The notes below the pieces were generated by a model, which was not told the origin of the DNA, searched no databases, and saw nothing but the letters and a program-made list of their open reading frames with translations. DNA of 64,000 nt from Gorsachius magnificus. Taxonomy: Eukaryota; Chordata; Aves; Pelecaniformes; Ardeidae. Below are positions 12,201-24,900 of the stretch, piece by piece. The stretch is from NCBI GenBank assembly GCA_034008185.1, contig CM067081.1:157200258-157264257 (forward strand). The letters are read 5' to 3'. Each line of letters begins with the position of its first letter. Within the stretch, counting starts at the first letter, position 1. The position numbers and the translations under genes are program-made.

Positions 12201-15200
12201 AAAAAAGCCCTTACAGTAGATACAGACAGTATGAAAGTAGTCAAGGATATCAACCAATCCGTTAGACATCTGTTTGGTTTAGGTAGAGAGAAAAGAAAAC
12301 CCTAACCATCTCTAATACTAGTTTCATTGCACATTTCATAGTCAGACACACAGTTTTGACAATGTTGATGTGTGGCTTCCACAAAGTGACATCAGAAATG
12401 CTGCATCCAGGGTGTCTACCAAACAGTTCCTTGTGATAATTATTTTTAAAGTATTATTAGTGGTAAGACACACAGAACAAAAGGTGTGCAATAGTTACGA
12501 CATAATTTGAAAGATGGAAGCATCTAGACAGCATATTATCTGAACAAGTCATAGTTTACTGTAATTAGCTAAGCCTCACAGTTTATCTGTAGGCCAGCAA
12601 GGCAAGTACAGTTGTCCCGCAGCTGAAAAAGAGCTAAACTCAGAGTGGAAAACGATGGATATGCAACTGTTTAAGGAAAAGTTATTAAGGGAATTTATAT
12701 CCAGCCAGATTCTCAGCTGCTTTGAATGAACATAGCACTGCTTACAATAGACCTGTGCCAACTTACATCAGCTCAGGATCTGCCTCTGACTCTGAAGGGA
12801 ACTTCAGCCACTTAGATTTCCAGTTCTCCTTTGGAGCTGCATGTGCCTCAATGATGCATAATCAAACAGAAGTGTATTTAAGGGAGCAGCCAGAAATGGA
12901 GACACATATAGCTTTCCTACATGCTTTTAACCATTTGTCTGCAGGCAAACACCAATGCCATTTTCTGTAAGACATATGTCTTGGCAGTCTACGTTGTAAC
13001 GGGATCATCTGAGATCTGGCTTATACACATGAAAAATCACTATTAATTGTATGCACTGAAAACTACATTACTAAAAGGAGTAAAGCACACATTTGTGCAG
13101 AATGAGGGACAAACTCTAAACACAGCTGGAGAAGGCAGGTTCACAAAAGTGAAAACTTACAGAAGTTTGGCTAGCCTATATCATATCTTTCACACATTTA
13201 AGCAGCATCTCTTCTGTTTTATATTACGTACAAATCCTGAAAAGAGCACCCTGGTGAGAAATGCATGTCCTCTGCATGGCTGGAGGAGAAGAAGAAGGTA
13301 CCATGGGCAAATGACCCTGATGCTGAATAGGTGAGAGGATGAGAACTACTGTCTGCCCCCTCCTGTGCCCACCAGCTCCCTCCGCAGACAGCTGCTGATA
13401 ACGTGGCAGCAGCTGGAAGAGGCTGTAAAGGATGGAGTGAGGAACTCTCAGAGGCCCAGGACCCCTGTTTGTGCCTGATGCCCTGTTACCCATGCATAAT
13501 TCCCACAGGCTTTCTTGGAAAAAGAAATGCTGTGGTGGGGAAAGAGTGTGATCAGCACCAGGGCTGTAGCCACTACAGATGCCAGAAGTTGTGATGAGAG
13601 CAAGGGGTGTAAGGGTGAAACATGAGCATGGTAAGCCAAGGCGAAATCAAGGCCAAATCCTAGCTTAGTTTAAAGGTCTTAGGACAACAGACTTTACCTG
13701 AGAAGGGCAGGAGCAGGTGCTTACAAAAGGAATATGCAAAATAGGGCAAGACTCAGTGATACACCATTAGGATACATCCCTGTTTCTGGAAACCTTCACC
13801 TTAGAAACTTCCTGAAAGAGAATTTGTATCTACATCTTCCTGTGGAATCATAAAATCATAGAATTGTTTAGGTTGGAAAAAACCTTTAATACCATCAAGT
13901 CCAACCATTAATCTAACGCTGCCATCCCACCACTAAACCATGTCTCTAAGCACCTCATCTACCCGTCTTTTAAATATCTCCAGGGATGGGAACTCGACCA
14001 CTTCCCTAGGCAGCCCATTCCAATGCTTAGCAACTCTTTTGGTGAAAAAATTTTTCCTAATGTCCAACCTAAACCTGCCCTGGCGCAACTTTCCCCTTGT
14101 CCTATCACCCGTTACCTGGGAGAAGAGACCACTATCCACCTCACTACAGCCTCCTTTTAGGTAATTGTAGAGGGTGGTAAGGTCTCCCCTCAGCCTCCTT
14201 TTCTCCAGGCTAAACAATAGATCTTGACAAACTTTTCCTCCATGAAAACATCCTTCTAGAGCTCGCTAGATGTGCAGTTCCTCAGTTTAATAACGGACTG
14301 CATGAAATAAAAGTACCTCCTTTTTTAGTCAAATCCTACTACCTGATCCCTTCACTGACTACCCCCTAACTTTTGATTAAGAATGAGCAATCATTCCTTA
14401 TTCACCTTCCCATGTCTTTCGTGGCTTAAAACACCGCTGGTATATTTCCTTCCCAATGACCTCTTTTCCAGTCTGAAAACTCCTAGATTTCTCTCCCATC
14501 ATGTGGAGGCTGTTCTGTATCTTTGACCATCTTTCTTAGCCTTTTCTGAAGCATTTCTAGCTCCTTCATGTCCTAACCGAGATGCAGACAGTATTTAAGA
14601 TCCTTCCATGGTCTCTTTTCTGAGTAACAACAACTGAAATTTTATTGCTGCTTACATATAGTTAGGTTTTTTACCCCTTATGTACTTTATCTTAACATTT
14701 TTTTAACTTTGAATTTGATGACCCATTTTCTTAACCTGACATTCACATTATCACATTTACCCATTTGTGTAGAAACTGTATTCTTTATTACAGATTGAAA
14801 TCAGAGTGACCAGTCTATAGTTCCCTGGCTTTTCCTCTGACCCTGTTTAAAACTGGTGTTGCTCTTGCTGTTTTCCAGTCTCCTGCACCAACACAATCTG
14901 AAGGAACAGAAAGCTGTGGAACCTCTGCTTGAAAGTCCCCTGGTCCTGAGAAGAGATTCTTATTTGTTCATCAGTTTATCTATCTAAAATCTCTTCTACT
15001 CACAGTTCAGCTCAAGAGAATTGTTCTGACTCATTCTACGCAAAGAGGGGCTGTATGGTAGTAACATCTTAAGCTCCTTCATCCTGAATACCAATACAGA
15101 TTTCCTACTACGGTGTTCCCTTTGATAAGCACCTTTTTTATATCAAACACCTCTACCACCCTATTTACCTCTCACCTTGAATGCATTTGAGAAAATGGTT

Positions 15201-18200
15201 ATTATTCAATTTTATGTCTTCAAAAGCTGGTTCTCTATTTCTTTTCTATGCTGTATTACTCTCAGTTTACATCTATTTTCCCAGAGTTTATGCTCTTTTT
15301 TATTTTACTCACATGGACACAACTGCCACTTTTTGAAGGATTTCCTTATGTCTCTAATAGTCTTCTTTAATTCTGTGTTTAAGTACTTCAGCTTTTTTTC
15401 CATTAAGGATTTAAAATTTAAAAAAAAAAAAAAGCCTTTGAATCTACAACATTGTGTCTTCAGATAGTCATCATACTACCTGTAAGATTTTTTTATAATT
15501 GTTTCTTCATATTTAGACAATTTCTTATTGAATTTAAACACTGTGATAGTGGCATGTCTGTTGTCACAAGAATGCTACATCTGAGTCTACTGTGGTCATT
15601 ACTGCTGTGCAGTTATTTCACGGTAACATTTTGAATCTAGCTGTGCATTGCTTAGGAAGACAGTAAGATAAGGTTTTGTTCTTGTGGATTCACTTCTCCC
15701 TTTCCTTCCCTTTTGTGAAATCTTAGGCTCTGCATCAAGCCCTGTTGCGACAGTGATTTAGTGTTTGTGGGGGACAAACTAGGAGACCAATGCCCTGCCT
15801 ATGAAAACTACAGGTTGTTGATTTGCCTGTGTGAGTAAATTATATGAATGTACAGATCACACCACTGATCTTCCCAGAATAACAGCTGCACTTGCATTGG
15901 AAATCATAATGAATCTTAGGTATGAAGTGCAGTTCGTGAACCAAATACTCAGCTGCTTCAGAGAAGTTCCTTCAAGGCAGTTGCAAGTCAACAGAACCAT
16001 GCTAGCATTTACATGAGTAATGGGTACAGACCAACATCCTAACATGACATACACATAGTTTTGGTGAACAAAACTCACCAGTTGATTGCAGAAGCTCCTC
16101 GGTGGCGTGGTAGGATGGATGGATGGTAAATAATTGAGCCATGTTTTGGGCAGTCAATAACATCCATGGGGATGAACTGTGTACAGAACGGAAGGACATT
16201 TAGCTCTGCTCCAACTGATTTGTAGGCTGCAACTACCTCCTGGATAGGCTTGCCTTTAGCTCTCCATCTGGGGAACTTAAAAACAGGAGTGCCATCCTTC
16301 TCCGCTGCCAGTGCTGAGGAGCAAGAGCAATTTTCTTTTTTAATTCACACTTTGTGTTAAAAATTCAAACTTGAAATCAGAGAGATATTGCATTACAAAC
16401 TCAAGCAGATGATCAAGCGTACAATTACAGAGTGCCCTTTGTACCATTCTGTATGTTGTTTAAAAACCTGAGCTTGGATATATTTTATTAATTCTGTCTT
16501 TGATTCTCATTTTTACAACTTATGTCATTCTGAACTTTACGTTCACTCTTATGACTTGGCTAATAAGTACCTGTGAAAGCAGAAACGAATAATGAATGTT
16601 ATCGACTATTTAACAGTGACACTTCATTTCTTTTTTTCATTTAATTTCATTTCCGGTCATTACATTTGCCTGCAACAGGTTTGTTTTAGCAGAACTTAAT
16701 TTTCCACATCAGCAATTTGTATGTGAATACGACTACGTATAACTAAGATTCACTCAAGTCAGCAGCATTTGCCATGTGGTACAAATAATTACAGATGCTA
16801 GAGGTCTTCAGCAATTTCATCAAAATTCTATTTACTGATACTTTCTGGATATGCTTCCATTTATCTGTGAGACACAGAGATACACCCAACATTAGGCTCC
16901 AAGGTGAGAAAAAACAACTGCACTAATTGCAGACAGAATTTTTAGTTGTTTAATAAATTCTATTACACAAATGCTTAATAACTCATCACAAATAGTAGGA
17001 TAGCAGAGTCAAACTCTACATCTGTTGAGTTGTATGTGTAATAGGAAGAAAAAGGGAAACAAGAAGAGGTATGGAAAATGCACCTAATTTAATTTATATT
17101 TCTGAACACATTTTTTTACTTTCCTTTCTCTTTTTCACTTCTGAAATTAGATCTTGAGTTTGACCTGAGGTATCTTCAGCCTATTAGCCTAGGTCGTAAG
17201 GAAATACTTACTTAAATATCATTCCATGAACATTAGTGTGTACTGCAATTGCTTTTAGGAATAAAAATTGTAGCTGTTTGAGGTATAGAAACATTAGCAA
17301 ATTTCACTTGATACTTAATCTGTTTGAGTTGCCTGGAAGTAAAAAGCAACAAAGTATCTAGTAATTTTTTTTTTTTTTTCATTAGGAGACCAATAAACTA
17401 ATTCTATGGTTTAGTTAAAACAAATATATGATTGAAATCAGTGGAAGATGTCCTTAGTTACATCTGCTAGTGTAATAACTGTGCAACAACAGTTTATACA
17501 ATGTAACCAAGTATTATGGCATGCTTTCAGAGCTGGATATTGGAATTGTATTTTTCTAAATGTATAGTTACCTCTTCTTAATTCTTCCAAAGTGTGATTA
17601 AATCTCTTAATGAGGTAGAGTTACAGAATATGATAAACTTGAGAACTATATGCTAGTCTGGGAGTGCCATAGCCCAGGTAAGCAAAACTTATGTTTGATT
17701 CTCCCCTTGTAAGAGTTTTGTGAAACCATGTTAGGACCTGACAAAAAAAAACCCAAAACACTTAAGACAACTCATGGACTGTAGCTTTAATTTCTGATTA
17801 TCCATAAGGGTATATTCCATTCTGGCATTTCTATTCGCTAACTATATTAATTCACTATTTTTGTGCCACTGAAAAAAAAAAAAAAAAGTTACAATTCAGA
17901 TGCTTCCAAAGTAGCTTCTTTGTTACACTGGGTTCTGCTGTATAAGTACAATTCTGAATACCTGTCAGGCAACGACTCTTTAGGAAGTCTTGAAAACCTT
18001 TATGCACCTTGGCAATGGGAAAAGGGAGAGCAAAGCCTCCCCTACCCTTTTCAATGGGTTTTCCATAGTCCAGGTGGAAGAGAAGTAGGCTCCGCAGGCA
18101 CACTGCCGCGTGCAGTCAGAAAGGGCAGAAAGCCAGGGATAAACTGTCTTGGCTTCATGCCTTGAGTGTCCCAGGCAGCACAGTGAAGCAGGCGACAGGC

Positions 18201-18898
18201 ATTTGTGCTTGAGTACCGGCTCAGCAGCTATGTGCTTTAAGATACAGATCTAGCTCAGGATGATTACCTCTAGGATGTACATTCAAATAAGGTACCCAGA
18301 TTAGTTTATTTTTTAAATGTCATAATGTATGGCCCTGTATGGTTAGAAACAACTTTAAATACTAAGTTAAACCAGTTCTGGGACTCGTGTTTGTTAAAAC
18401 ACAGTTCTTGTGCTGAATCCAGGGTAATAAAGGCAATATATGCAAGTCATTCCCATGTAGATATCACCTTCTCACGAAAAGGCAGGTATGCCTGTAATTT
18501 TAACATTTGGATTAAGGTTACACTTACCCAAAGGATCAGCTTGTCCATTCTTGTCAGGCACTGTGAATACTCCCACGACTTTATGGCCCTCTTTTCTCAG
18601 CTTGTTATAAACTTCTTGTCCAAAAATACTTTGACCTATAAGGGCTAGCTTTAGCTTATGTTGATAAGCCTGGTAAAAAGAATTAAAACAAGCCATGTTC
18701 TATGATGCCAAGAAAATACGCTATTGCTTATATTTCTCTCTTGTTCCTTCTTGATCAATGTTAATTTTGATTTAAAATGGAATAGTCTTTTTACCCCAAT
18801 CACCTTTGAAGGAATAATAATTTTTTGAGATTAGTGACAGGCAATGTACAGTTCAGAGAGAACGCACTTAACATAAAAGTATCACCTGATACTGTCAC

Positions 18899-18929
<31 letters not shown>

Positions 18930-21900
18930 CGGCGAAAACACCGAGGCGAAGGGCTCCGGAGCAGAGGATCGCACCGGGGGACCCTTTACCTAAAAGCGGC
19001 AGAACCGCGAAGTCAAAAGCGCAGGGAGGGAGAGGGGACCCCAGCTCCACCCCCCCACCCCCCACCCCCCACCTCAGAGCCAGCTCCTGACGAGCGGCAG
19101 CTCTGACTCGGCGGGGCCGGAGTCAGGGGGGACGGCGGCCTGACCCTCCTGAACGGCCATGGCGCCCTCAGTCAGAAGGCTACGTCCAATCTGCTGGTCA
19201 GAAAGGAAGCCTCAACGCAGACTGGGGTCCTTGGAAAGCACGCGGCTGTCCAGGTCTCTGGCTGCAGGGAGTGCCACCAGCTGGCACTGGAAACGGACAC
19301 CAGCAAAGGCAACACCTGTATAAGACATGATCAAGTAGACTGCCTACTCTGCCTGGTGGCAGAGCTAAGAGAAGAGGTAGACAGGCTACGGAGCATCAGG
19401 GAAGTGGAGCAGGAAATAGACTGGTGGAGCCGCACCCTGTCCTCTCAGAAATCTCTGCAGGAAGAGCCACCAAAAAAGGCCCAGGATCAAAGGAACTAGT
19501 ATCCCTCCCCCCCCGCCCCCATCAGAATGAAGAAAGGGCCTCAATGGAGAGCAGTGAGTGGAAACTGGTCTGCGGTCGGGGCAGGAGGAGAACCCTTTCC
19601 TTGCCCACTGCTTCTCCCCAGGTGCCTCTGCATAACAGGTATGAGGCTCTAGAGGTGGAAGACAAGGCAGTGGATGGGGTAGGTGTTGACCTATCCACAT
19701 CAGAGGAGGCACAAAGATCAGAAAGACCTCCCTGTCGTATTACTACTACATCCATGAGGAAGAAGAGGCGGGTAATAGTAGTGGGAGATTCCCATCTGAG
19801 GGGAACAGGGGGACCAATATGCCAGGCAGACCCTGCTCTTAGGGAGGTCTGCTGCCTCCCAGGAGCCCAGGTTAGAGACATCACTAGGAAACTTCCTAGC
19901 CTGGTCCAACCCTCAGACTGCTATCCCTTACTGCTCTTCCACGTGGGTGCTGGTGAAGTAGCAGTAAGTAGCCCGAGGATGATCAAAAAAGAATTCAAAG
20001 CCCTGGGGCGGTTAGTGAAGGAATCTGGAGCGCAGGTTATTTTTTCCTCGCTCCTTCCAATGGTGGGCAGAGACACAGGACAATACGAGCAGACTCAATC
20101 TATTAACATGTGGCTTCGCAAATGGTGTCGCTGCCACAACTTTGGGTTCTTTGACCACGGGATGGTCTACACGGCACGGGGCTTGCTGGCGTCAAATGGG
20201 AGCCAGCTTTCTCAAAGGGGGAAGAGGGTCTTTGCCCAGGAGCTTGTGGGGCTCATTGACAGGGCTTTAAACTAGATGTGAAGGGGGAAAGGGAACCTAT
20301 CGGGCTTGCCAGCGACAGGCTAGGGGATGATATACAAAGGTTAGAGGGACTGGGGGCTAGTATGAGCCCTCAACCCCTTGCCCAGCAGTGTGCCAGGGGC
20401 GCTGCAGCAAAGTTGAAGTCTGGCGGAGGTGAGCCGGAGGCTCCTGAGGTAGTAGGAGCCAACAAGGAAAAGCCCGTGAAACACCTCAAAGTAAATGAGG
20501 GGTGTTCTGCTATGAAGGTGACGAGGTCGACAGCTCAGATGAAATGGCTCTATACAAACGCGCGCAGCATGGGAAACAAACAAGAGGAGTTGGAAGCTAT
20601 CATGCTGCTAGAAAGCTACGACCTGATTGCCATTACGGAAACTTGGTGGGATGAATCCCACGACTGGAATGTAGCTCTTGATGGCTACAGGCTGTTCAGA
20701 AGGGACAGGCGAGGAAGGAGGGGTGGAGGCGTTGCCCTTTACATCAAGAAATCATTACAGTGTGAAGAGCTGGCCCTGAAGAATAGCCATGAGCAGGTCG
20801 AAAGCTTATGGGTAAGAATCAGAGAGAGAGGCAACAAAGGGAACCTGGTGGTTGGTGTCTACTACAGACCGCCAGATCAAGAGGCGCCGACTGACGAAGC
20901 GTTCTTCCTCCAACTCCGGGAGGCTTCGTGCTCGCAGGCTCTCGTCCTGCTGGGGGACTTCAACCACCCTGACATCTGCTGGAAAACCAACACGGCAAGC
21001 TGTAGGCAATCCAGCAGGTTTCTTGAATGCATTGAGGACAACTTCTTAAGCCAGGTAATAGACACCCCTACCCAAGGGGATGCGATACTGGACCTGGTGG
21101 TCACCAATGTAAGCAAGCTCGTCGGAGATGTCAAGATCGGAGGCAGCCTGGGCTGCAGTGATCATGTGCTGGTAGAGCTCATGCTCCTGAGGGAAATGGG
21201 AAGAACAAAGAGTATAGTCAGGACCCTGGATTTTAGAAAAGCAAAATTCCAGCTCCTCAAGGAGATAGTCAGAAGGATTCCCTGGGAAATGGTCCTCAGA
21301 GACAGGGGAACAGAACAGAGCTGGCAGATCTTTAAGGATGTGATCCACAGAGCGCAAGAGCTCTCGATCCCTAGGTGTAAAAAATCGGGCAAAGAAGGGA
21401 AGAGACGGGCATGGCTGAGACAAGAGATGCTGGTCAAACTAAGGAGGAAGAGGGAACTGCACAGGCAGTGGAAGCAGGGACAGGCATCCTGGGAAGAATA
21501 TAGGGACGCGGTCTGGTTGTGTAGGAATGGGGTCAGGAAGGCCAAGGCGCAGCTGGACCTAAATTTGGCTAGGGATGCAAAGAATAATAAGAAGGGTTTC
21601 TACAGGTGTATCAGCCAGAAAAGGATGGTTAAAGAAAGCGTACCCACACTGATGAGCGAGACTGGCAAGCTGGTAACAGCAGATGAGGAGAAGGCTGAGG
21701 TACTCAACAACTTTTTTGCCTCAGTCTTCACTGGCAACCTCTCTCCTCACCCCACCCGAGTTGACGGATGGCGTGAGGGGGACCGTGAGGGCAAAACCCC
21801 CCCTGCTGTAGGAGAAGATCAGGTTCGTGACCACCTGAGGAACCTGAATGCACATAAGTCCATGGGACCTGATGAGATGCATCCCAGAGTCCTGAGGGAA

Positions 21901-24900
21901 TTGGCCGATGTAGTTGGCAAGCCACTCTCCATGATATTTGAAAAGTAATGGCAGTCAGGTGAAGTCCCTGGTGACTGGAAGAGGGGAAACATTGTGCCCA
22001 TTTTCAAAAAGGGTAGAAAGGAAGACCCTGGGAACTACCGACCTGTCAGCCTCACCTCTGTGCCTGGAAAGATCATGGAACAGATCCTCCTAGAAGCTAT
22101 GATAAAGCACATGGAGGCCAGGGAGGTAATTCGAGATAGCCAGCATGGCTTCAGCTAGGGCAAGTCCTGCCTGACGAACCTACTGACTTTCTATGATGGT
22201 GTGACAGCAACAGTGGACAAAGGAAAACCAATGGATGTCATCTATCTGGACTTCTGCAAAGCCTTTGACACGGTCCCCCACAACATCCTTCTCTCTAAAC
22301 TGAAGAGCTATGGATTTGATGGGTGGACTGTTCGGTGGATAAGGAACTGGCTGGATGGTCGCATCCAGAGGGTAGTGGTCAATGGCTTGATGTCCAGATG
22401 GAGACTGGTGACAAGTGGTGTCCCTCAGGGGTCCGTACTGGGACCGGTGCTGTTTAACATTTTCATCAATGACTTAGACAGCAAGATCGAGTGCACCCTC
22501 AGCAAGTTTGCGGATGACACCAAGCTGAGTGGTGCGGTTGACACACCAGAAGGACGGGATGTCATTCAAAGAGACCTGGACAAGCTGGAGAGGTGGGCCT
22601 GTGTGAACCTCATGAGGTTCAACAAGGCCAAGTGCAAGGTCCTGCACCTGGGTCGGGGTAACCCCCGGTATCAGTACAGGCTGGGGGAAGAAAGGATCGA
22701 GAGCAGCCCTGCCAAGAGGGACTTGGGGGTGCTGATGGACGAAAAGCTGGACATGAGCCGGCAATGTGTGCTGGCAGCCCAGAAGGCCAACCGTACCCTG
22801 GGCTGCATCAGGAGAAGCGTGGCCAGCGGGCGAGGGAGGTGATTCTGCCCCTCTACTCTGCTCTGGTGAGACCTCACCTGGAGTACTGCGTCCAGCTCTG
22901 GAGCCCTCAGCACAAGAAGGACATGGAACTGTTGGAGCGGGTCCAGAGGAGGGCTACAAAAATGATCCGAGGGCTGGAGCACCTCTCTTATGAGGACAGG
23001 CTGAGGGAGTTGGGCTTGTTCAGCCTGGAGAAGAGAAGGCTGCAGGGAGACCTGATTATGGCCTTTCAGTACCTAAAGGGGGCCTATAGGAAAGATGGGG
23101 AAAATCTTTTTAGTAGGGCCAGCTGTGACAGGACAAGGGGTAAGGGTTTTAAACTAAAACAGGGTAGGTTTAGACTGGATATAAGGAAGAAATTCTTTAC
23201 AATGAGGGTGGTGAAACACTGGAACGGGTTGCCCAGCGAGGGAGTGGAGGCCCCATGCCTGGAAACATTCAAGGTCAGGTTGGACAGGGCTCTGAGCAAC
23301 CTGATCTGGTTAGCGGTGTCCCTGCTCACTGCAGGGGGGTTTGGACTAGATGACCTCTAGGGGTCCCTTCCAGCCCAAAACATTCTATGATTCCGATTGC
23401 TTTCCCAGTATTTTCATTAGACAGACCCACTGCTCCTTACAAGAGGCATAACAAGCTGCACAATCTTATTTGTAGTCAGAACTGATATGATAAGAAATGA
23501 AAATATGTTTTTTGAAACAGACACATAAAACACTTTGTCTGGGCATAACTCAGGTGCCTGGAATATGCCCTCTAAATCCCTACATCTAAATGGCGGCATA
23601 TTATTTGCAGTTAAGATGTATAGGCTACAGAAGACAAGCTTGCATTATTCCTGCCAGGTTAAAGGTAATGATCATCCATTTGATCCTCTAACAAGGAAAT
23701 ACTGCAAGGTTCCTTTGTTTGACTTCCACTGCCTTCTGCGTTTGCATCCCAGTACACCAGACTCGTGCTTTTAAGCTTCTTCAGACTGTGTAGGTGCCAA
23801 TAACTGCCCTAAGTTTTTATTTCTAGGATAGTTAGAATCACAACACTACTATGATATCAGGGTACCACGTACTCCTACATTATCCAAGTGCTTGCACCCT
23901 GTAATTCCTTCAGAGTCCCTTTAGATTTAGGGGACAGTCATGCTCCTCTGCCACCCTACCTCCAGTCCCTCTAATGCCTCCTGAGTTCCAGAAGTGGTGT
24001 TCCTGTAGCTGCAAGAACTAGATGAGGGTACTGAGGTAGGGAGGCACTGACCAGACAAAATGCAGATTGTACTTAACTGGATCTATTCACTAATCCAGTT
24101 TGTTGTACTGCCACAAGCCCTAACATGGGTCCAGCGAGGGAGCAGGAATGAGCATGCAGGCACTGGCAGAAGGGTGGAACTGTCCCTATAAGCAGTGCCG
24201 TTGCATTTTTCATCAGCTTCTGGAAACTGAAAACTGGAAACCTTTGAAAAACAAATGGACTAGCAGACCTGGTTATGAACAAAAAGTCCAGACAGAATAA
24301 AGAGAAAACATACCTGCCCCAAAGCTGAATCTAGTAGAAACTATTCCTAGACTCAAACCATTAAAGATCCCTCCTTTTAGGAAACCTGAATAAAAGGTAG
24401 AAAATAAATCCACATACTCCCCACCTTTATTCTTAACTTTTATCTTTCCCAACTGGACTTACACTTACATTTTTTTTGAATGACCCATCAGATGCCATAA
24501 GCTCAGAACCATAAAGAGGAATCAAAGCACTGTTTGAATATCTTAACCACTGGCATTTGTTTTGTATGTCAGCACTTGTATGTTTTCTTCCTCCCTCCTC
24601 TTTTCCCTTTCTTACAGTGGCTGGGACATGAGGATACCTTGACTAAGTGGGTTATTGATCAGATACCATATAGTGACAAACAGAAATGTCCTGAAAAACA
24701 GGTTACTCAAAACCACAATCCGCTTCATTGCAATTCATTTCACAGCTGAAATATTATGGATGTATTTTGCTGTTTTAAAATGACATTTTAGTGGTGCAGC
24801 TAGCCTCAGAAAAGGGAGTTGTGAAATGGTAGGTTCCATTAGAGTAATATTAGAGTGTGCTTTTTATTTTTTATATAAAAAAATAAGAAATAATTTTTTG

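Larger units (their letters stand above)
12190..16078 (-). other. ALDH1L2 intron 3
   Basis: 3.9 kb holding the two CR1 elements listed separately. 13,260-13,620 is less AT-rich and unassigned; the rest shows nothing recognisable. Confidence 0.7.
18930..23393 (+). mobile_element. Near full-length CR1 LINE retrotransposon, inactivated
   Basis: About 4.5 kb in ALDH1L2 intron 1, antisense to the gene. It has a GC-rich 5' leader (18,930-19,150), ORF1 (about 19,161-20,275), ORF2 (about 20,278-23,360) and the CR1 3' end (CATTCTATGATTCC). Non-LTR elements of this type move by target-primed reverse transcription. The endonuclease and polymerase motifs are still readable, but ORF1 has a frameshift and ORF2 has two stops and one frameshift. 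No clear target site duplication is seen. A T28 tract directly precedes it. Confidence 0.95.

Noticed and set aside
18902..18929. T28 as the tail of a processed pseudogene on the minus strand
   Set aside because: The sequence on the expected side is CR1 5' leader or unique intron, not a recognisable gene copy.
19386..22007. Minus-strand and shifted frames of 60-127 codons inside the large CR1
   Set aside because: Shadows of the CR1 ORF1 and ORF2 coding frames.
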